Origin: CAIJXB01 sp964439595
GTDB lineage: Bacteria > Chlamydiota > Chlamydiia > Chlamydiales > Rhabdochlamydiaceae
Length of the DNA stretch: 64,000 nt
NCBI GenBank assembly: GCA_964439595.1
Contig: CAYTOK010000014.1
Location: 4,133 to 68,132 of the forward strand
Direction: 5' to 3'
In this document: one piece after another, positions 26,032 through 35,406 of the stretch
Numbering within the stretch: position 1 is the first letter of the stretch
Layout of the letters: the number at the start of each line of letters is the position of its first letter
Notes under the pieces: model-generated
Told to the model about the DNA's origin: nothing
Databases searched by the model: none
The model's input: the letters and a program-made list of their open reading frames with translations, nothing else
Translations under genes and position numbers: made by a program

Positions 26032-27465
26032 TTAACTATAATAAGAAGAATCCAACTGTTCTTGCAAATCAGGGAGATCATCAGGCTCTACCGCTTCAAC
26101 CGCGTCTTTTCTATCTAGTTTCACCTTAGGCGCAGAAGCTTCCTCTTCTAGGTTCCTTTGCCCCTTTCCTCTTAAATCAAAAACAATCGGAACACCTAAA
26201 AACTCATACTGCTCACGGAACTGATTAATAAGATATTTTTTATAACTTTCCAGCATAAGCTCGGGGCCATTGACAAACATCACAAAACGAGGAGGCGCTG
26301 AATGCACTTGCGTCATATAATAAACCCGTAGTCTTTTTCCTTGCAGCATCGGAGGATGATACTTTTGAAAAACCTGTTCTATAAATTTATTTAACTGACC
26401 CGTTGTAATTCTTTGCTCCATCTGCTCTTTGACTTTACTAATCATAGGAAAAATTTCATGCAAATTACGGCCTGTTGCTGCAGAAGCAAAAATTGTAGGA
26501 CAGTAACTTACAAAGGAAGCTTCCTGCCTAACACCCTGTAGACAGTGCTCCATACGAAATCCCTTTACGAGATCCCACTTATTAAATAAAAGAATACATC
26601 CCTTTCCTAATTCTTCAATTTGATCAGCGATTCTCTTTTCCTGCGCCGTAATTCCTTCATTAGAGTCCATTACTAAAATACATATGTCAGCTCTTGCAAT
26701 CGCTCTTTCTGTCCTTACTGCAGCAAACTTATCTACTACCTCATGCTCTGCTTTTTTACGCCTAATCCCTGCGGTATCAATTAGGGTAAAAGCTTTGCCC
26801 CCCTGTTCTATTTTCGTATCAATACTATCCCTTGTCGTGCCAGCTATAGGGCTGACCACACAACGAGCTTCTTGAAGCAAATAGTTTACCAGAGTAGACT
26901 TGCCGACATTAGGACGGCCTATAATAGCGACCTTAATAGAAGAATCCACCTCAGCTTCTTGATCCGGCCATTCTATATTTGCAAAACTACTTTCTAATAA
27001 CTCTGCTATCTGAAATCCTTGAATAGCTGATACTGGAACAATCTCAGAGATTCCCAAAGAATAAAAAGGATATACGAGGTCTAGATGTAAGTGGTCATCA
27101 ATTTTATTTACAGCAAGAACCACTCTTTTTTTAGTTTTAAGCAATGTTTTTGCAACAAGATCGTCTAAAAGAGTCACTCCAACTTGTGCATCAACAACCA
27201 TAACAAGAACATCCGCTTCTTCAATAGCAATCTGCGTCTGCATTCGCACTTCTTCATGGAAAGGAATTTCAGAAATAGGGTCGATTCCACCCGTATCAAT
27301 AATTTCAAAAGGTTTGCCAAAAAAATCAGCATCCGTATAGAGCCTATCTCTAGTAATTCCCTCGGCTTCATCCACAATAGCGATTCGACGTTTACAAATA
27401 CGATTAAAAAGAGCCGACTTCCCTACATTGGGGCGACCTATCAGAGCTAACTTTATTTTTTTCAT
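26032..27465 (-). CDS. der: Ribosome-assembly GTPase Der (EngA)
   Basis: This 477-aa protein has two tandem GTPase domains, the hallmark of Der. The first has GRPNVGKSALFNRI, DTGGI and NKID; the second has GRPNVGKSTLVNYL, DTAGIRRK and NKWD. A KH-like C-terminal domain follows (VPIVFDLRGKG). Der acts in late assembly of the 50S subunit. The length is normal, with a short acidic C-terminal tail. The gene stands 105 bp from the SNF2 gene on the same strand. Confidence 0.97.
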   Translation of the reverse strand: MKKIKLALIGRPNVGKSALFNRICKRRIAIVDEAEGITRDRLYTDADFFGKPFEIIDTGGIDPISEIPFHEEVRMQTQIAIEEADVLVMVVDAQVGVTLLDDLVAKTLLKTKKRVVLAVNKIDDHLHLDLVYPFYSLGISEIVPVSAIQGFQIAELLESSFANIEWPDQEAEVDSSIKVAIIGRPNVGKSTLVNYLLQEARCVVSPIAGTTRDSIDTKIEQGGKAFTLIDTAGIRRKKAEHEVVDKFAAVRTERAIARADICILVMDSNEGITAQEKRIADQIEELGKGCILLFNKWDLVKGFRMEHCLQGVRQEASFVSYCPTIFASAATGRNLHEIFPMISKVKEQMEQRITTGQLNKFIEQVFQKYHPPMLQGKRLRVYYMTQVHSAPPRFVMFVNGPELMLESYKKYLINQFREQYEFLGVPIVFDLRGKGQRNLEEEASAPKVKLDRKDAVEAVEPDDLPDLQEQLDSSYYS

Positions 27466-27570
27466 AAAAAACCTAATTTAAGAAATAGAGATTGTAGAAG
27501 ATTCACGATTAAAAATAAATATTTTTAAAGAAATAACGCATTTTAAACGAAAAATAAAGCATAAAAAATT

Positions 27571-30500
27571 TTAAAAATCCTTTTCTAGAGAAAAGAATAA
27601 GTCGAAAACTTCTGTTTTTGTTAAAGTTTTTACTAGCTCTTGGTCATCAAATCCAACTACGTCGTCCAAAAGACCTTTTTTCTTAAGAATGAGCTCATGA
27701 ATTTTCTCCTCTATGGTCTTCTTAGTAACAAGTTTAAAAACCTGCACCCCACGACTTTGTCCTATACGATGAACCCTGTCTGTTGCCTGATCTTCTTTAG
27801 CCGGATTCCACCATCTATCGTAATGAATCACTACGGATGCACTCGTCAGGTCAATACCAACACCTGCAGCTTGCAAAGAAGCCACAAATACTTCACAATG
27901 AGGATCTTCCTGAAATTTCTTTAAGGGAGTCCTCCTATCTCTTGTAGAACCTCTAATTTCTGCAAATCCAATACCTTTTTTTTCTAAATATAATTTAATA
28001 ATATCCATCATGTGCAAGTACTGAGTAAATACAACCACTTTCTGATGACTTTGCCTCGCTTCTTCTAAAAGTTCTACAAATAAATCCCATTTACCAGAAG
28101 AATGCGTTTCAAAGTTCACAACATCTCCATCCACTATAGAGGGATGATCACAAACCTGCTTTAATTTAGAAAAAAGGGCAAAAATGTGTAGAGCCCCTTT
28201 TCCCTCTCCCATTTCCTTTTTCACTTGTTCCTTATACAAGTAAAAAAGTTCCTGATAGATTTTTCTTTGTTCTTCAGACAGATCACAATAAGCAATCTCT
28301 TCTGTTTTCTCAGGAAGCTCTAAAAGAACTTCTGTTTTTTTCCTTCGTAAAATAAAAGGATGCAAAACTTTAGAAAGATATTGTCTTTTCCCCTCATCCT
28401 TCTCTTTTTCTATCGGAACCGCAAAGTTTTCTTTAAAGTAAGCGTCTGAAGGTAAATAAGTGGGTAAAATAAGGTCAAAAAGAGCCTTTAAATCCATAAG
28501 ACGATTTTCTATGGGCGTTCCCGTTAATCCAAGAGTCATCTCTGCTTGCAAGGATTTTAAAGCTCTATGGATTTGTGACTTGGCATTTTTAGCATTTTGC
28601 ACTTCGTCATAAACAGCAATCGAAAAAGAAATGTCAGATAATTTTTCTCTTTCTGTTCTTACAATCCCATAGGAAGTAAGTAAAAGATCATAGGAATCTA
28701 CAGGCTGTTTTACTCGTCTATTTTGACCGTAAAAGACAAAGACCCTTAAATCCGGCAAAAACCTCTTTAAAAGCTCTTCCCAGTGATAAATCACAGAAGT
28801 TGGACAAACAACAAGGAAAGGTTTATCTTCCTTTTTCAAAGAAAAAGCTCCTGCCATGAGTCCCATAGCCTGGTGTGTTTTTCCAAGCCCCATCTCATCA
28901 CATAAAAGCCCTGATAGGCCGTAGCTATATAAAAACCAGAGCCACTTAAGTCCTGTCTCTTGATAGCCCCTTAATGTGCTTTTTAGAGCTTTGGTATCTA
29001 GAGGTAGAAAACCTTGAAAGGAAGAAAAACTATAGAAAGATTCTCTTGTTTGCACATCCCTCACATCTTCTCCCTCTGGAAGCGCAATAACCTCTGAAGA
29101 CTGCAACCTGATCCACTCTAAGGCGTTAAGACGAACTGTTTTATCTGCCTGGTCCCATCTTTTCTTAGAAAGAGTTTTAATCCAGTGAAATCTTCCCTTA
29201 GAAAGATCTAAAAGCCCCGCTTTAGAAAATAAAAAGCGCCTTCCTTCTTGATAGCCCTTCCAAATATCTAAAACAGAGACTTCCCCTTCCTCTGTTTTAT
29301 ATTTAAGATCTAAAACCCACTGACCTGACTTTGCATACTCTACTCTTGACATGCTATCAAGATGTAACGAGATCTGCCTTGGCTCTATAAGACAAGGATC
29401 CATTTCAGAAATCCACGGGCCAATTTCTTTAATATGTGAAAAAAAGACACTCACCTCTTTAGGTGATAGAATTTTTTCTTGCAGGTAATTTACTAAAGAA
29501 AGGGGCAAACAGTTAATCCTTGAAAAGCCTTCTCCTTTTACATAAATATACTCAAAATAAAATCGTTTATCCTTATCTTGGTAGGGAGCGTAAAAAGTAA
29601 ATATCGGCTTTATATGTACATTTTCTCGGTCTAAAAAAACTTTAAACTGCACTTTTTCTACAGGGGATGTCTTACTAAAAAAATGAGGCAAAAACTCGAG
29701 TTCCTTATAATGCCTGCGCAAAAACAAAGGGATGTCCTCCTTAGCTACGCGAAGCCCTGCCCAAATAGCAGGCGTAACCCCCTCTTGTCTTTTTGGGAAA
29801 AAACCCCTTCCTTCAAGAAAAATCCATACACCAAAGTCAAGTATGGATGCATCCTCTGCAAGATCGACTTGAGAAGAAAAAAGCACCCCGCCATCCTCTT
29901 CAATTTGAAAAGTCACATTAGACTCTAAACTTGTTCGATAAACTTGAAATCCTTCTATTTCATTTAGCCACCTTTTATGGCTTTCAATAAAATCAGGCAC
30001 TTCATGAAAAGGCACTATTGTTTTTACTTGAGTAAATAAAGAAGGACTTACATAAAAAAAACCTTGCCCAGGTAAGTAAGCCCAATGCTTAAATAAAGTG
30101 GCATGAGGGGCTAGTAGATCTCCCAAAGTAAAAAGAAATACCTCTATCTGTAAAGACCTTTCAAGAGTAAATGACAAATTATACTGCAAAGAAGCCAATT
30201 CTTCATGGATAGTCTCTTTAAGATGTTTTTTTAAAAAAGCGGAGTACTTATTTAAAAAAGCGTCTACTTCCTTTTTTTCTATTTTTTCTCTTTGCAAAAT
30301 AGGATCTGATTCTTGACTAAAGAATCCTTTCCCAGGAACAAATAACCAAGACCCCAAGAGAGTCCCCGAAAGATCTTCCCCCCTTCCCTCTTCCCTTAAA
30401 AAACGCAAAGAAAACTCTTGCTTTTCTTCCTCATACACCACTTTTTCTACAGCAAATTCTTTCTTATCATACACAGATAAAGAAGATTTCACACTGCGAA

Positions 30501-31257
30501 GCGTCGGTATAAGTTCTAGTAGTTCAGCTTCTTCTATAAAAAATACGCACTCTATATCCGCAAAACGGCACCGAATTTGAGAGGGAATCTTTTCCTTAGG
30601 AGAAAACTCTAAAAAATAAGGTTCTCCGGCTTCTTGTAAAGCAAATAACCATTTTGCCAAATCAGCCCAAAAAGAAAGCTCATAAGCGAGCCTCTTTCCT
30701 GGCTGTCCCCTCTTCCAGCAAAGAAGCTCTTCTTCACTAAGATTAGAAAATTTTAAAGAGGTTTCCTCCGTTTCTAGAAAACGCTGCTCCAACATCTCTG
30801 TAAGCTTCTGCTTCCCCTTATCTGTTAAGGCTTTTAAAGAAACTTTAACCTCATCTTCTAGTGAATGCGCTTCCCATTTTCTATCACTGCATTTATATAA
30901 AGTATCAACCCTATACCCATATTTTTCGCTTGCCAAAAAAGTAAGAACTCCCCAAAAAGAGTCTCTAAACCTCTTGTGCAAAGGGGTTCTATCCCCTTTG
31001 AAAAGAGATAGATAAGCTGCCGTAATATGCAAACAAGGAACCTTATTAGAGCAAGAGCAAAAAGCATCTAAGACTCGACCTTCGTCATCTACTTGAAGAA
31101 AAGGCCAAAAAATCTCTTTATCTTTTTGTATTACTACTTCAAGTTGGTATGTTCCCTCAGAAAATAGAGTAGACTTGACACAGCCGCGAGATAAAATCTT
31201 TTTTCCTAAAGAAAGATCTTTCTCATCAAAAGAAATCTGTCGCATGAATACTCTCAT
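27571..31257 (-). CDS. SWIM-SNF2 family helicase/ATPase with repeated N-terminal modules
   Basis: This 1,228-aa protein has a SWIM zinc finger near the N-terminus (CSCSNKVPCLHI, about residues 68-80). The C-terminal 450 residues are a full SNF2 motor: DEMGLGKTHQAMG (motif I), VYDEVQNAKN (motif II, DEVQ), GLTGTPIENR, then the second RecA lobe with VFTQYLHMMD, SLQAAGVGIDLT and VHRIGQSRG. Proteins of this type occur in all chlamydiae and are annotated SWI/SNF or Mot1-like; they probably remodel protein-DNA complexes such as stalled RNA polymerase. Between SWIM and motor there are four weak repeats marked by WLFVPGKGFF, WAYLPGQGFF, WIFLEGRGFF and YIYVKGEGFS. A second ATG five codons in is an alternative start. 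Confidence 0.95.
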   Translation of the reverse strand: MRVFMRQISFDEKDLSLGKKILSRGCVKSTLFSEGTYQLEVVIQKDKEIFWPFLQVDDEGRVLDAFCSCSNKVPCLHITAAYLSLFKGDRTPLHKRFRDSFWGVLTFLASEKYGYRVDTLYKCSDRKWEAHSLEDEVKVSLKALTDKGKQKLTEMLEQRFLETEETSLKFSNLSEEELLCWKRGQPGKRLAYELSFWADLAKWLFALQEAGEPYFLEFSPKEKIPSQIRCRFADIECVFFIEEAELLELIPTLRSVKSSLSVYDKKEFAVEKVVYEEEKQEFSLRFLREEGRGEDLSGTLLGSWLFVPGKGFFSQESDPILQREKIEKKEVDAFLNKYSAFLKKHLKETIHEELASLQYNLSFTLERSLQIEVFLFTLGDLLAPHATLFKHWAYLPGQGFFYVSPSLFTQVKTIVPFHEVPDFIESHKRWLNEIEGFQVYRTSLESNVTFQIEEDGGVLFSSQVDLAEDASILDFGVWIFLEGRGFFPKRQEGVTPAIWAGLRVAKEDIPLFLRRHYKELEFLPHFFSKTSPVEKVQFKVFLDRENVHIKPIFTFYAPYQDKDKRFYFEYIYVKGEGFSRINCLPLSLVNYLQEKILSPKEVSVFFSHIKEIGPWISEMDPCLIEPRQISLHLDSMSRVEYAKSGQWVLDLKYKTEEGEVSVLDIWKGYQEGRRFLFSKAGLLDLSKGRFHWIKTLSKKRWDQADKTVRLNALEWIRLQSSEVIALPEGEDVRDVQTRESFYSFSSFQGFLPLDTKALKSTLRGYQETGLKWLWFLYSYGLSGLLCDEMGLGKTHQAMGLMAGAFSLKKEDKPFLVVCPTSVIYHWEELLKRFLPDLRVFVFYGQNRRVKQPVDSYDLLLTSYGIVRTEREKLSDISFSIAVYDEVQNAKNAKSQIHRALKSLQAEMTLGLTGTPIENRLMDLKALFDLILPTYLPSDAYFKENFAVPIEKEKDEGKRQYLSKVLHPFILRRKKTEVLLELPEKTEEIAYCDLSEEQRKIYQELFYLYKEQVKKEMGEGKGALHIFALFSKLKQVCDHPSIVDGDVVNFETHSSGKWDLFVELLEEARQSHQKVVVFTQYLHMMDIIKLYLEKKGIGFAEIRGSTRDRRTPLKKFQEDPHCEVFVASLQAAGVGIDLTSASVVIHYDRWWNPAKEDQATDRVHRIGQSRGVQVFKLVTKKTIEEKIHELILKKKGLLDDVVGFDDQELVKTLTKTEVFDLFFSLEKDF

Positions 31258-31396
31258 TTAATTTAGCGAAATAGCTTACTCTTTTCAAAAAGCTTTATCA
31301 AGACTTAATTTACTCTGCAAAAACATCTTACTCTAGTCGCAACCTAATGAAGCTAACCATTTTAGACAAGTTAAAACAAAAATAGAAAAACAGATT

Positions 31397-32254
31397 CTAT
31401 TTTTCACGCCAAATATGCTGCCAAAGAGTTAAAGCCTTTTCCTGTTCAGGGAAAAGAATACTTCTTTCTTCTCCGGTCTTTATATCACGCAAGGTAACCT
31501 CTAAAGATTCTTTTTCCGGATTATAGTCCATCCTACTTAACGTGTGATTTAGATTACCGCCCATAAAAAAAACCACATCAGCCGGTAGATCTTTAGTGGA
31601 AAAAATAACACTTTGAGAAGGATCAGGAAAAGACACAGAAAAAACCCCTCCTCCATGAGCTCCTAGACTTTGGGTAATAATACAGCGGACATCTGCAGGA
31701 ACCTCTACTTTGGCTCCTTTACAAAGAGCCTTAATATTCCTTCTTATTAAGAAGTTATAGTCATCATATTTTGTTCCCTCAGGGCTAAGAAGAGGCGTAA
31801 CGGCCCTATAACCAATCGGCTGCGCTGGCCTAGTCGCCTCTTCCATATGCAGGACATACTCTCCTTCTATCTTCGCCTGCCCCCTTACCCTATCAAATGG
31901 GCGCAAAGTGTCATAAGCTATTATATTCTCCCCTTCAGGATCACCTAAAATCTGAAAAAAAAGCTGAGAAAATCCTCTTCTTCCCATCCCTTCTTCAATA
32001 GTTGACTTTACCGAAGGAGGCGGTGAAGCGCCTAAGTCTCCTTCTTGCAAAGCCAAACTACCAGCCCTGGCACGTCCAATGATGGGGCTTGGGCTATTAA
32101 TACCACGAGAAATCGATTCTGGACTACTTGATTGACCTCCTAAAAATCTCTTTCCCACCTCTTGCACTTTATTATCACCATCTTCCCTGGGAGACACCTC
32201 TGGAGAGCTCGCTGGGGACCCAGGAGTAACCCCTTGAATATTAACTGGTTCCAC
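31397..32254 (-). CDS. Unknown protein with Pro/Ser-rich N-terminus, effector-like
   Basis: I choose the GTG at 32254 as start: it has GAGG 6 bases upstream, while the ATG 11 codons earlier has no ribosome site. The product is 285 aa and I do not recognise it. The first about 90 residues are rich in Ser, Pro and Gly (repeated SPE/SPS), probably disordered, as is common at the secretion end of T3SS substrates. The remaining part looks folded, with beta-rich stretches (VFSVSFPDPSQSVIFSTKD) and a basic/acidic C-terminus. There is no signal peptide or membrane segment. It stands alone between the SNF2 gene and dapF, with AT-rich gaps of 139 bp and 160 bp. Confidence 0.6.
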   Translation of the reverse strand: MEPVNIQGVTPGSPASSPEVSPREDGDNKVQEVGKRFLGGQSSSPESISRGINSPSPIIGRARAGSLALQEGDLGASPPPSVKSTIEEGMGRRGFSQLFFQILGDPEGENIIAYDTLRPFDRVRGQAKIEGEYVLHMEEATRPAQPIGYRAVTPLLSPEGTKYDDYNFLIRRNIKALCKGAKVEVPADVRCIITQSLGAHGGGVFSVSFPDPSQSVIFSTKDLPADVVFFMGGNLNHTLSRMDYNPEKESLEVTLRDIKTGEERSILFPEQEKALTLWQHIWREK

Positions 32255-32414
32255 GAAAACCTCATTTATATAGAAATTACAAAACAACCAAATACAAAAT
32301 ATTTAATATGTAATTTTTATTTAAACAAATAGAACATAATAATTCAATAAGATGCGTAAAATAATTATTTAGAAATTAAATGGTAATTAGAAAAATAAAC
32401 TATCGACAAAAACT

Positions 32415-33200
32415 TTATATCTCTCCTTTAAAGACAAAAGAAGCAGGGCCAATAATCTCAATGCCATCGACCAAAGAACTTAACATAGAACAAGTAACGG
32501 ATTCGCCTGATAAGGGGATTATCTCCAAAGAGCCACAAGATCTATTTTGCTGAAAAAAAACAAAAGAAGCCGCAACAGCTCCGGTCCCACAGGCAAGAGT
32601 TTCCCCTTCCACACCTCTTTCGTAAGTCCTAATACGAAGGGATCTTTGAGAGCTTACCTGGATAAAATTGACATTCACTCCATAAGGAGAAAAAAAAGGA
32701 TGTCTGCGAATAGCCCTTCCTAGTTCCTGTACAGGAATCGTGTCTATATCCTTTACAAAGATCATGGCGTGGGGAACTCCACTATCTACTACAGTTATTT
32801 CCCCTTCAAATACATCCTCTAGCACAACTTTAGGGTGGAGTATTTTGGGTATAGGAAACTGCACGGCCACCCTATTTTCTATAACTCGACAAGAAAAAAT
32901 ACCACTTTCAGTTTCTATAGCAAAACAATCTTTAAAAAAATCCAAACCATTTAAATATAGGGTAATACACCGAAGAGCATTTCCACACATAGAAGCCTCA
33001 AGCCCATCTAAATTAAAGATGCGCATGCGGAAATCTGCAAAAGAAGAGTTTTGTAAAAGAACAAGGCCATCTGCTCCAATTCCAAATTTGCGAGAGCATA
33101 GTTTTTCTATAAAACTCTTATTTTCTAGAGGGAAGCTGCCGTCTCTATCATCTATTATGATGAAGTCATTACCGGCAGCTTGATATTTAGAAAAAAACAA
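32415..33200 (-). CDS. dapF: Diaminopimelate epimerase
   Basis: This 261-aa enzyme interconverts LL- and meso-diaminopimelate for peptidoglycan and lysine. Both catalytic cysteines are visible: MCGNALRC (about residue 72) and ETLACGTGA (about 205). The N-terminus FSKYQAAGNDFIII is typical. Chlamydial DapF has been reported to act on glutamate as well, compensating for the lack of a glutamate racemase; whether this copy does cannot be read from sequence. Only 3 bp separate it from clpP, and the order dapF-clpP-glyA is the chlamydial one. Confidence 0.96.
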   Translation of the reverse strand: MFFSKYQAAGNDFIIIDDRDGSFPLENKSFIEKLCSRKFGIGADGLVLLQNSSFADFRMRIFNLDGLEASMCGNALRCITLYLNGLDFFKDCFAIETESGIFSCRVIENRVAVQFPIPKILHPKVVLEDVFEGEITVVDSGVPHAMIFVKDIDTIPVQELGRAIRRHPFFSPYGVNVNFIQVSSQRSLRIRTYERGVEGETLACGTGAVAASFVFFQQNRSCGSLEIIPLSGESVTCSMLSSLVDGIEIIGPASFVFKGEI

Positions 33201-33203
33201 AGG

Positions 33204-33803
33204 TTATGCAAGCTCCTGATAACTCGTAATAATCTTATCGAGGAGTCCAAATTCCAAGGCCTCTTGAGCGCTCATCCAAGCATCTCTATCTATTGCCTTA
33301 TCTACCGTCTTATAGTCTTTGCCGGTAGCATCAACATAAACTTGAACTATACCTTGACGCGTTTTAAGCATTTCTTTTGCCTGTATATCAAGGTCCGTTG
33401 CCTGTCCACGAATAAGCCCATGAATAGAAGGTTGATGGATCATAATACGAGAATTCTTTGTAGCAAATCGTCTACCTGGAGCTGCAGCTAAACTAAGTAC
33501 AGACCCCATAGAGGCAGCTAAACCCGTTACTAAAGTTGTTACAGGAGATGTGATTAATTTAATTTGATCCCAAATTGCAAATCCAGAATCTACAGATCCG
33601 CCAGGAGAATTAATCACAAATAAAATAGGCTTACCTGGGTCTACTATTTCTAAATACCACAATTTACGAATAATATCCCTAGCACTGTCTCCATCCACCG
33701 CATCGGAAAGAAAAATACGACGTGATTTTAAAAGGACCTCGTCTATTTTTTCATCAACTCCGGCTTTCTTTTTTTCTTTTTCAGACTCTTCTTCTAAAAA
33801 CAT
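33204..33803 (-). CDS. clpP: ATP-dependent Clp protease proteolytic subunit ClpP
   Basis: This 199-aa serine peptidase has its catalytic triad in GLAASMGSVL (Ser), RIMIHQPS (His) and the Asp region SAQEALEFGLLD. I prefer the ATG at 33803 as start, because the ATG two codons earlier abuts the AAGGG ribosome site. The N-terminus is highly charged (EEESEKEKKKAGVDEKIDE) and there is no obvious propeptide. Chlamydiae carry two clpP genes; this one, beside dapF and glyA, corresponds to the copy not linked to clpX. Confidence 0.94.
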   Translation of the reverse strand: MFLEEESEKEKKKAGVDEKIDEVLLKSRRIFLSDAVDGDSARDIIRKLWYLEIVDPGKPILFVINSPGGSVDSGFAIWDQIKLITSPVTTLVTGLAASMGSVLSLAAAPGRRFATKNSRIMIHQPSIHGLIRGQATDLDIQAKEMLKTRQGIVQVYVDATGKDYKTVDKAIDRDAWMSAQEALEFGLLDKIITSYQELA

Positions 33804-33825
33804 AAACATCCCTTTTTAATTATTT

Positions 33826-35307
33826 CTAATCTATTATCAATTCTGGATAAAGAGGAAACTCAGAAAGAAGATCTTTCCCTCTTCTTTTCACTTCCACAAG
33901 AATCTCCGGCTCTACAAAGACTTTTGCTCGGCTGACCTCTCCCTCTTTTTCTCCTAAAACAGGCTTACAAGATTTTAACAGAATATAAAGACAATCAGCA
34001 ATCTCTTCCATTTCTTTTTCTTTCATACCTAAAGTAGTAAGGGCTGCAGTGCCAAGGCGAATCCCTGACGTATACCAAGGACCATTTACATCAAAAGGAA
34101 TAGCATTGCGGTTTACCGTAAAGAAGCACTCAGAAAGAGCACTTTCTGCCTGCCTTCCTGTAAGCCCAAAGCTTTTTGCCACATCGACAACTAATAAGTG
34201 GTTATCCGTTCCATCGGTTGTCAGCTTGACTCCCTTTTGCATTAACGCCGTAGCCAAAGCTTTAGTATTAGCCACTATCTGCCTTGCATACCCTTGAAAA
34301 GACTCCGTTGCAGCTTCTTTAAAAGCAATAGCCTTAGCAGCAATTACGTGAGGCAACGGCCCTCCAAGGACAAGAGGACAACCTTTATCCACGACATCCT
34401 TAAAAGGATTTTTACATAAAATAAAACCACCTCTTGGTCCTCTTAAGGTCTTATGCGTTGTAGAAGTCACAATATCAGCAAAAGGTACCGGATCAAACTC
34501 TCCTTGCATAACCTTGCCAGCAACAAGTCCTGCAAAATGAGCCATATCTACTAGTAAAACAGCACCTACACTGTCAGCAATTTCCTTCATTTTAGCAAAA
34601 TTTAGTAACCTTGGATAAGAAGAGTAGCCCGCCACAAGAATAAGGGGCTTCTCTTTTTTCACCTGCACCTGTAAAGCTGCATAATCAATAAGTCCCGTAG
34701 TTCGATCTACCTCATAAGGAACAGACTGCATCATTTTAGAAGAAATATTATGACGATATCCGTGTGTTAAATGCCCTCCGGATCCTAAAGCAAGACCCAT
34801 CATTTTTTGATTTACAAGAGCTTGACGAATCACCTCATACTCTTCTACAGAGATCTCATCGACCGTTTTTTTGGAGATCTTTTCTAACTCTTTATTTTGT
34901 ACTTTTTCTACTAAAATAGCCCAAAAAGCTAATAAATTGGCATCAATTCCCGAATGAGGCTGCACATACGCATGCTCTGCGCCAAAAAGATTTTTCAACT
35001 CGTTCACGGCAGAAAGTTCAATGGCATCCACATTTTCACACCCAGCATAAAACCTTCTTCCAGGAAATCCTTCACAATATTTATCGGTAAGCAAGTTTCC
35101 CATAGCAAGCTGCACAGCTAAAGAAGAATAATTTTCTGATGCTATAAGCTTTAGGTGAGATCTTTGATCCCTTAGCTCCTGTACAATCTTTTCTGCAATA
35201 AGAGGATTTGCCTCACTGATATGGTCTAAAGAGGCTAAATAAGCAATCGCTGCTTTGGACTGGCTCCCCTCCGGGACCCGTGAAAAATATTTCTTCAAAT
35301 AAGACAT
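33826..35307 (-). CDS. glyA: Serine hydroxymethyltransferase
   Basis: This 493-aa PLP enzyme converts serine and tetrahydrofolate to glycine and methylene-THF. The PLP lysine is in VTSTTHKTLRGPRGG; the N-terminal substrate loop (LIASENYSS) and GYSSYPRLL are also clear. It is longer than the usual 420 aa because of an N-terminal extension and an insertion after AFWAILVEK, features I associate with chlamydial SHMTs. Chlamydial GlyA has been reported to have alanine-racemase side activity that may supply D-alanine for peptidoglycan, which fits the location beside dapF. Confidence 0.95.
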   Translation of the reverse strand: MSYLKKYFSRVPEGSQSKAAIAYLASLDHISEANPLIAEKIVQELRDQRSHLKLIASENYSSLAVQLAMGNLLTDKYCEGFPGRRFYAGCENVDAIELSAVNELKNLFGAEHAYVQPHSGIDANLLAFWAILVEKVQNKELEKISKKTVDEISVEEYEVIRQALVNQKMMGLALGSGGHLTHGYRHNISSKMMQSVPYEVDRTTGLIDYAALQVQVKKEKPLILVAGYSSYPRLLNFAKMKEIADSVGAVLLVDMAHFAGLVAGKVMQGEFDPVPFADIVTSTTHKTLRGPRGGFILCKNPFKDVVDKGCPLVLGGPLPHVIAAKAIAFKEAATESFQGYARQIVANTKALATALMQKGVKLTTDGTDNHLLVVDVAKSFGLTGRQAESALSECFFTVNRNAIPFDVNGPWYTSGIRLGTAALTTLGMKEKEMEEIADCLYILLKSCKPVLGEKEGEVSRAKVFVEPEILVEVKRRGKDLLSEFPLYPELIID

Positions 35308-35406
35308 GCTCCCCTCCCCTTTTTCTAATGAAATCCCATTGTGTCAGAAAGAGATTATCTCGTCGACTATTTAGAAAAAATAGGAAGCTAAACCTTCGAT
35401 CTTTTT

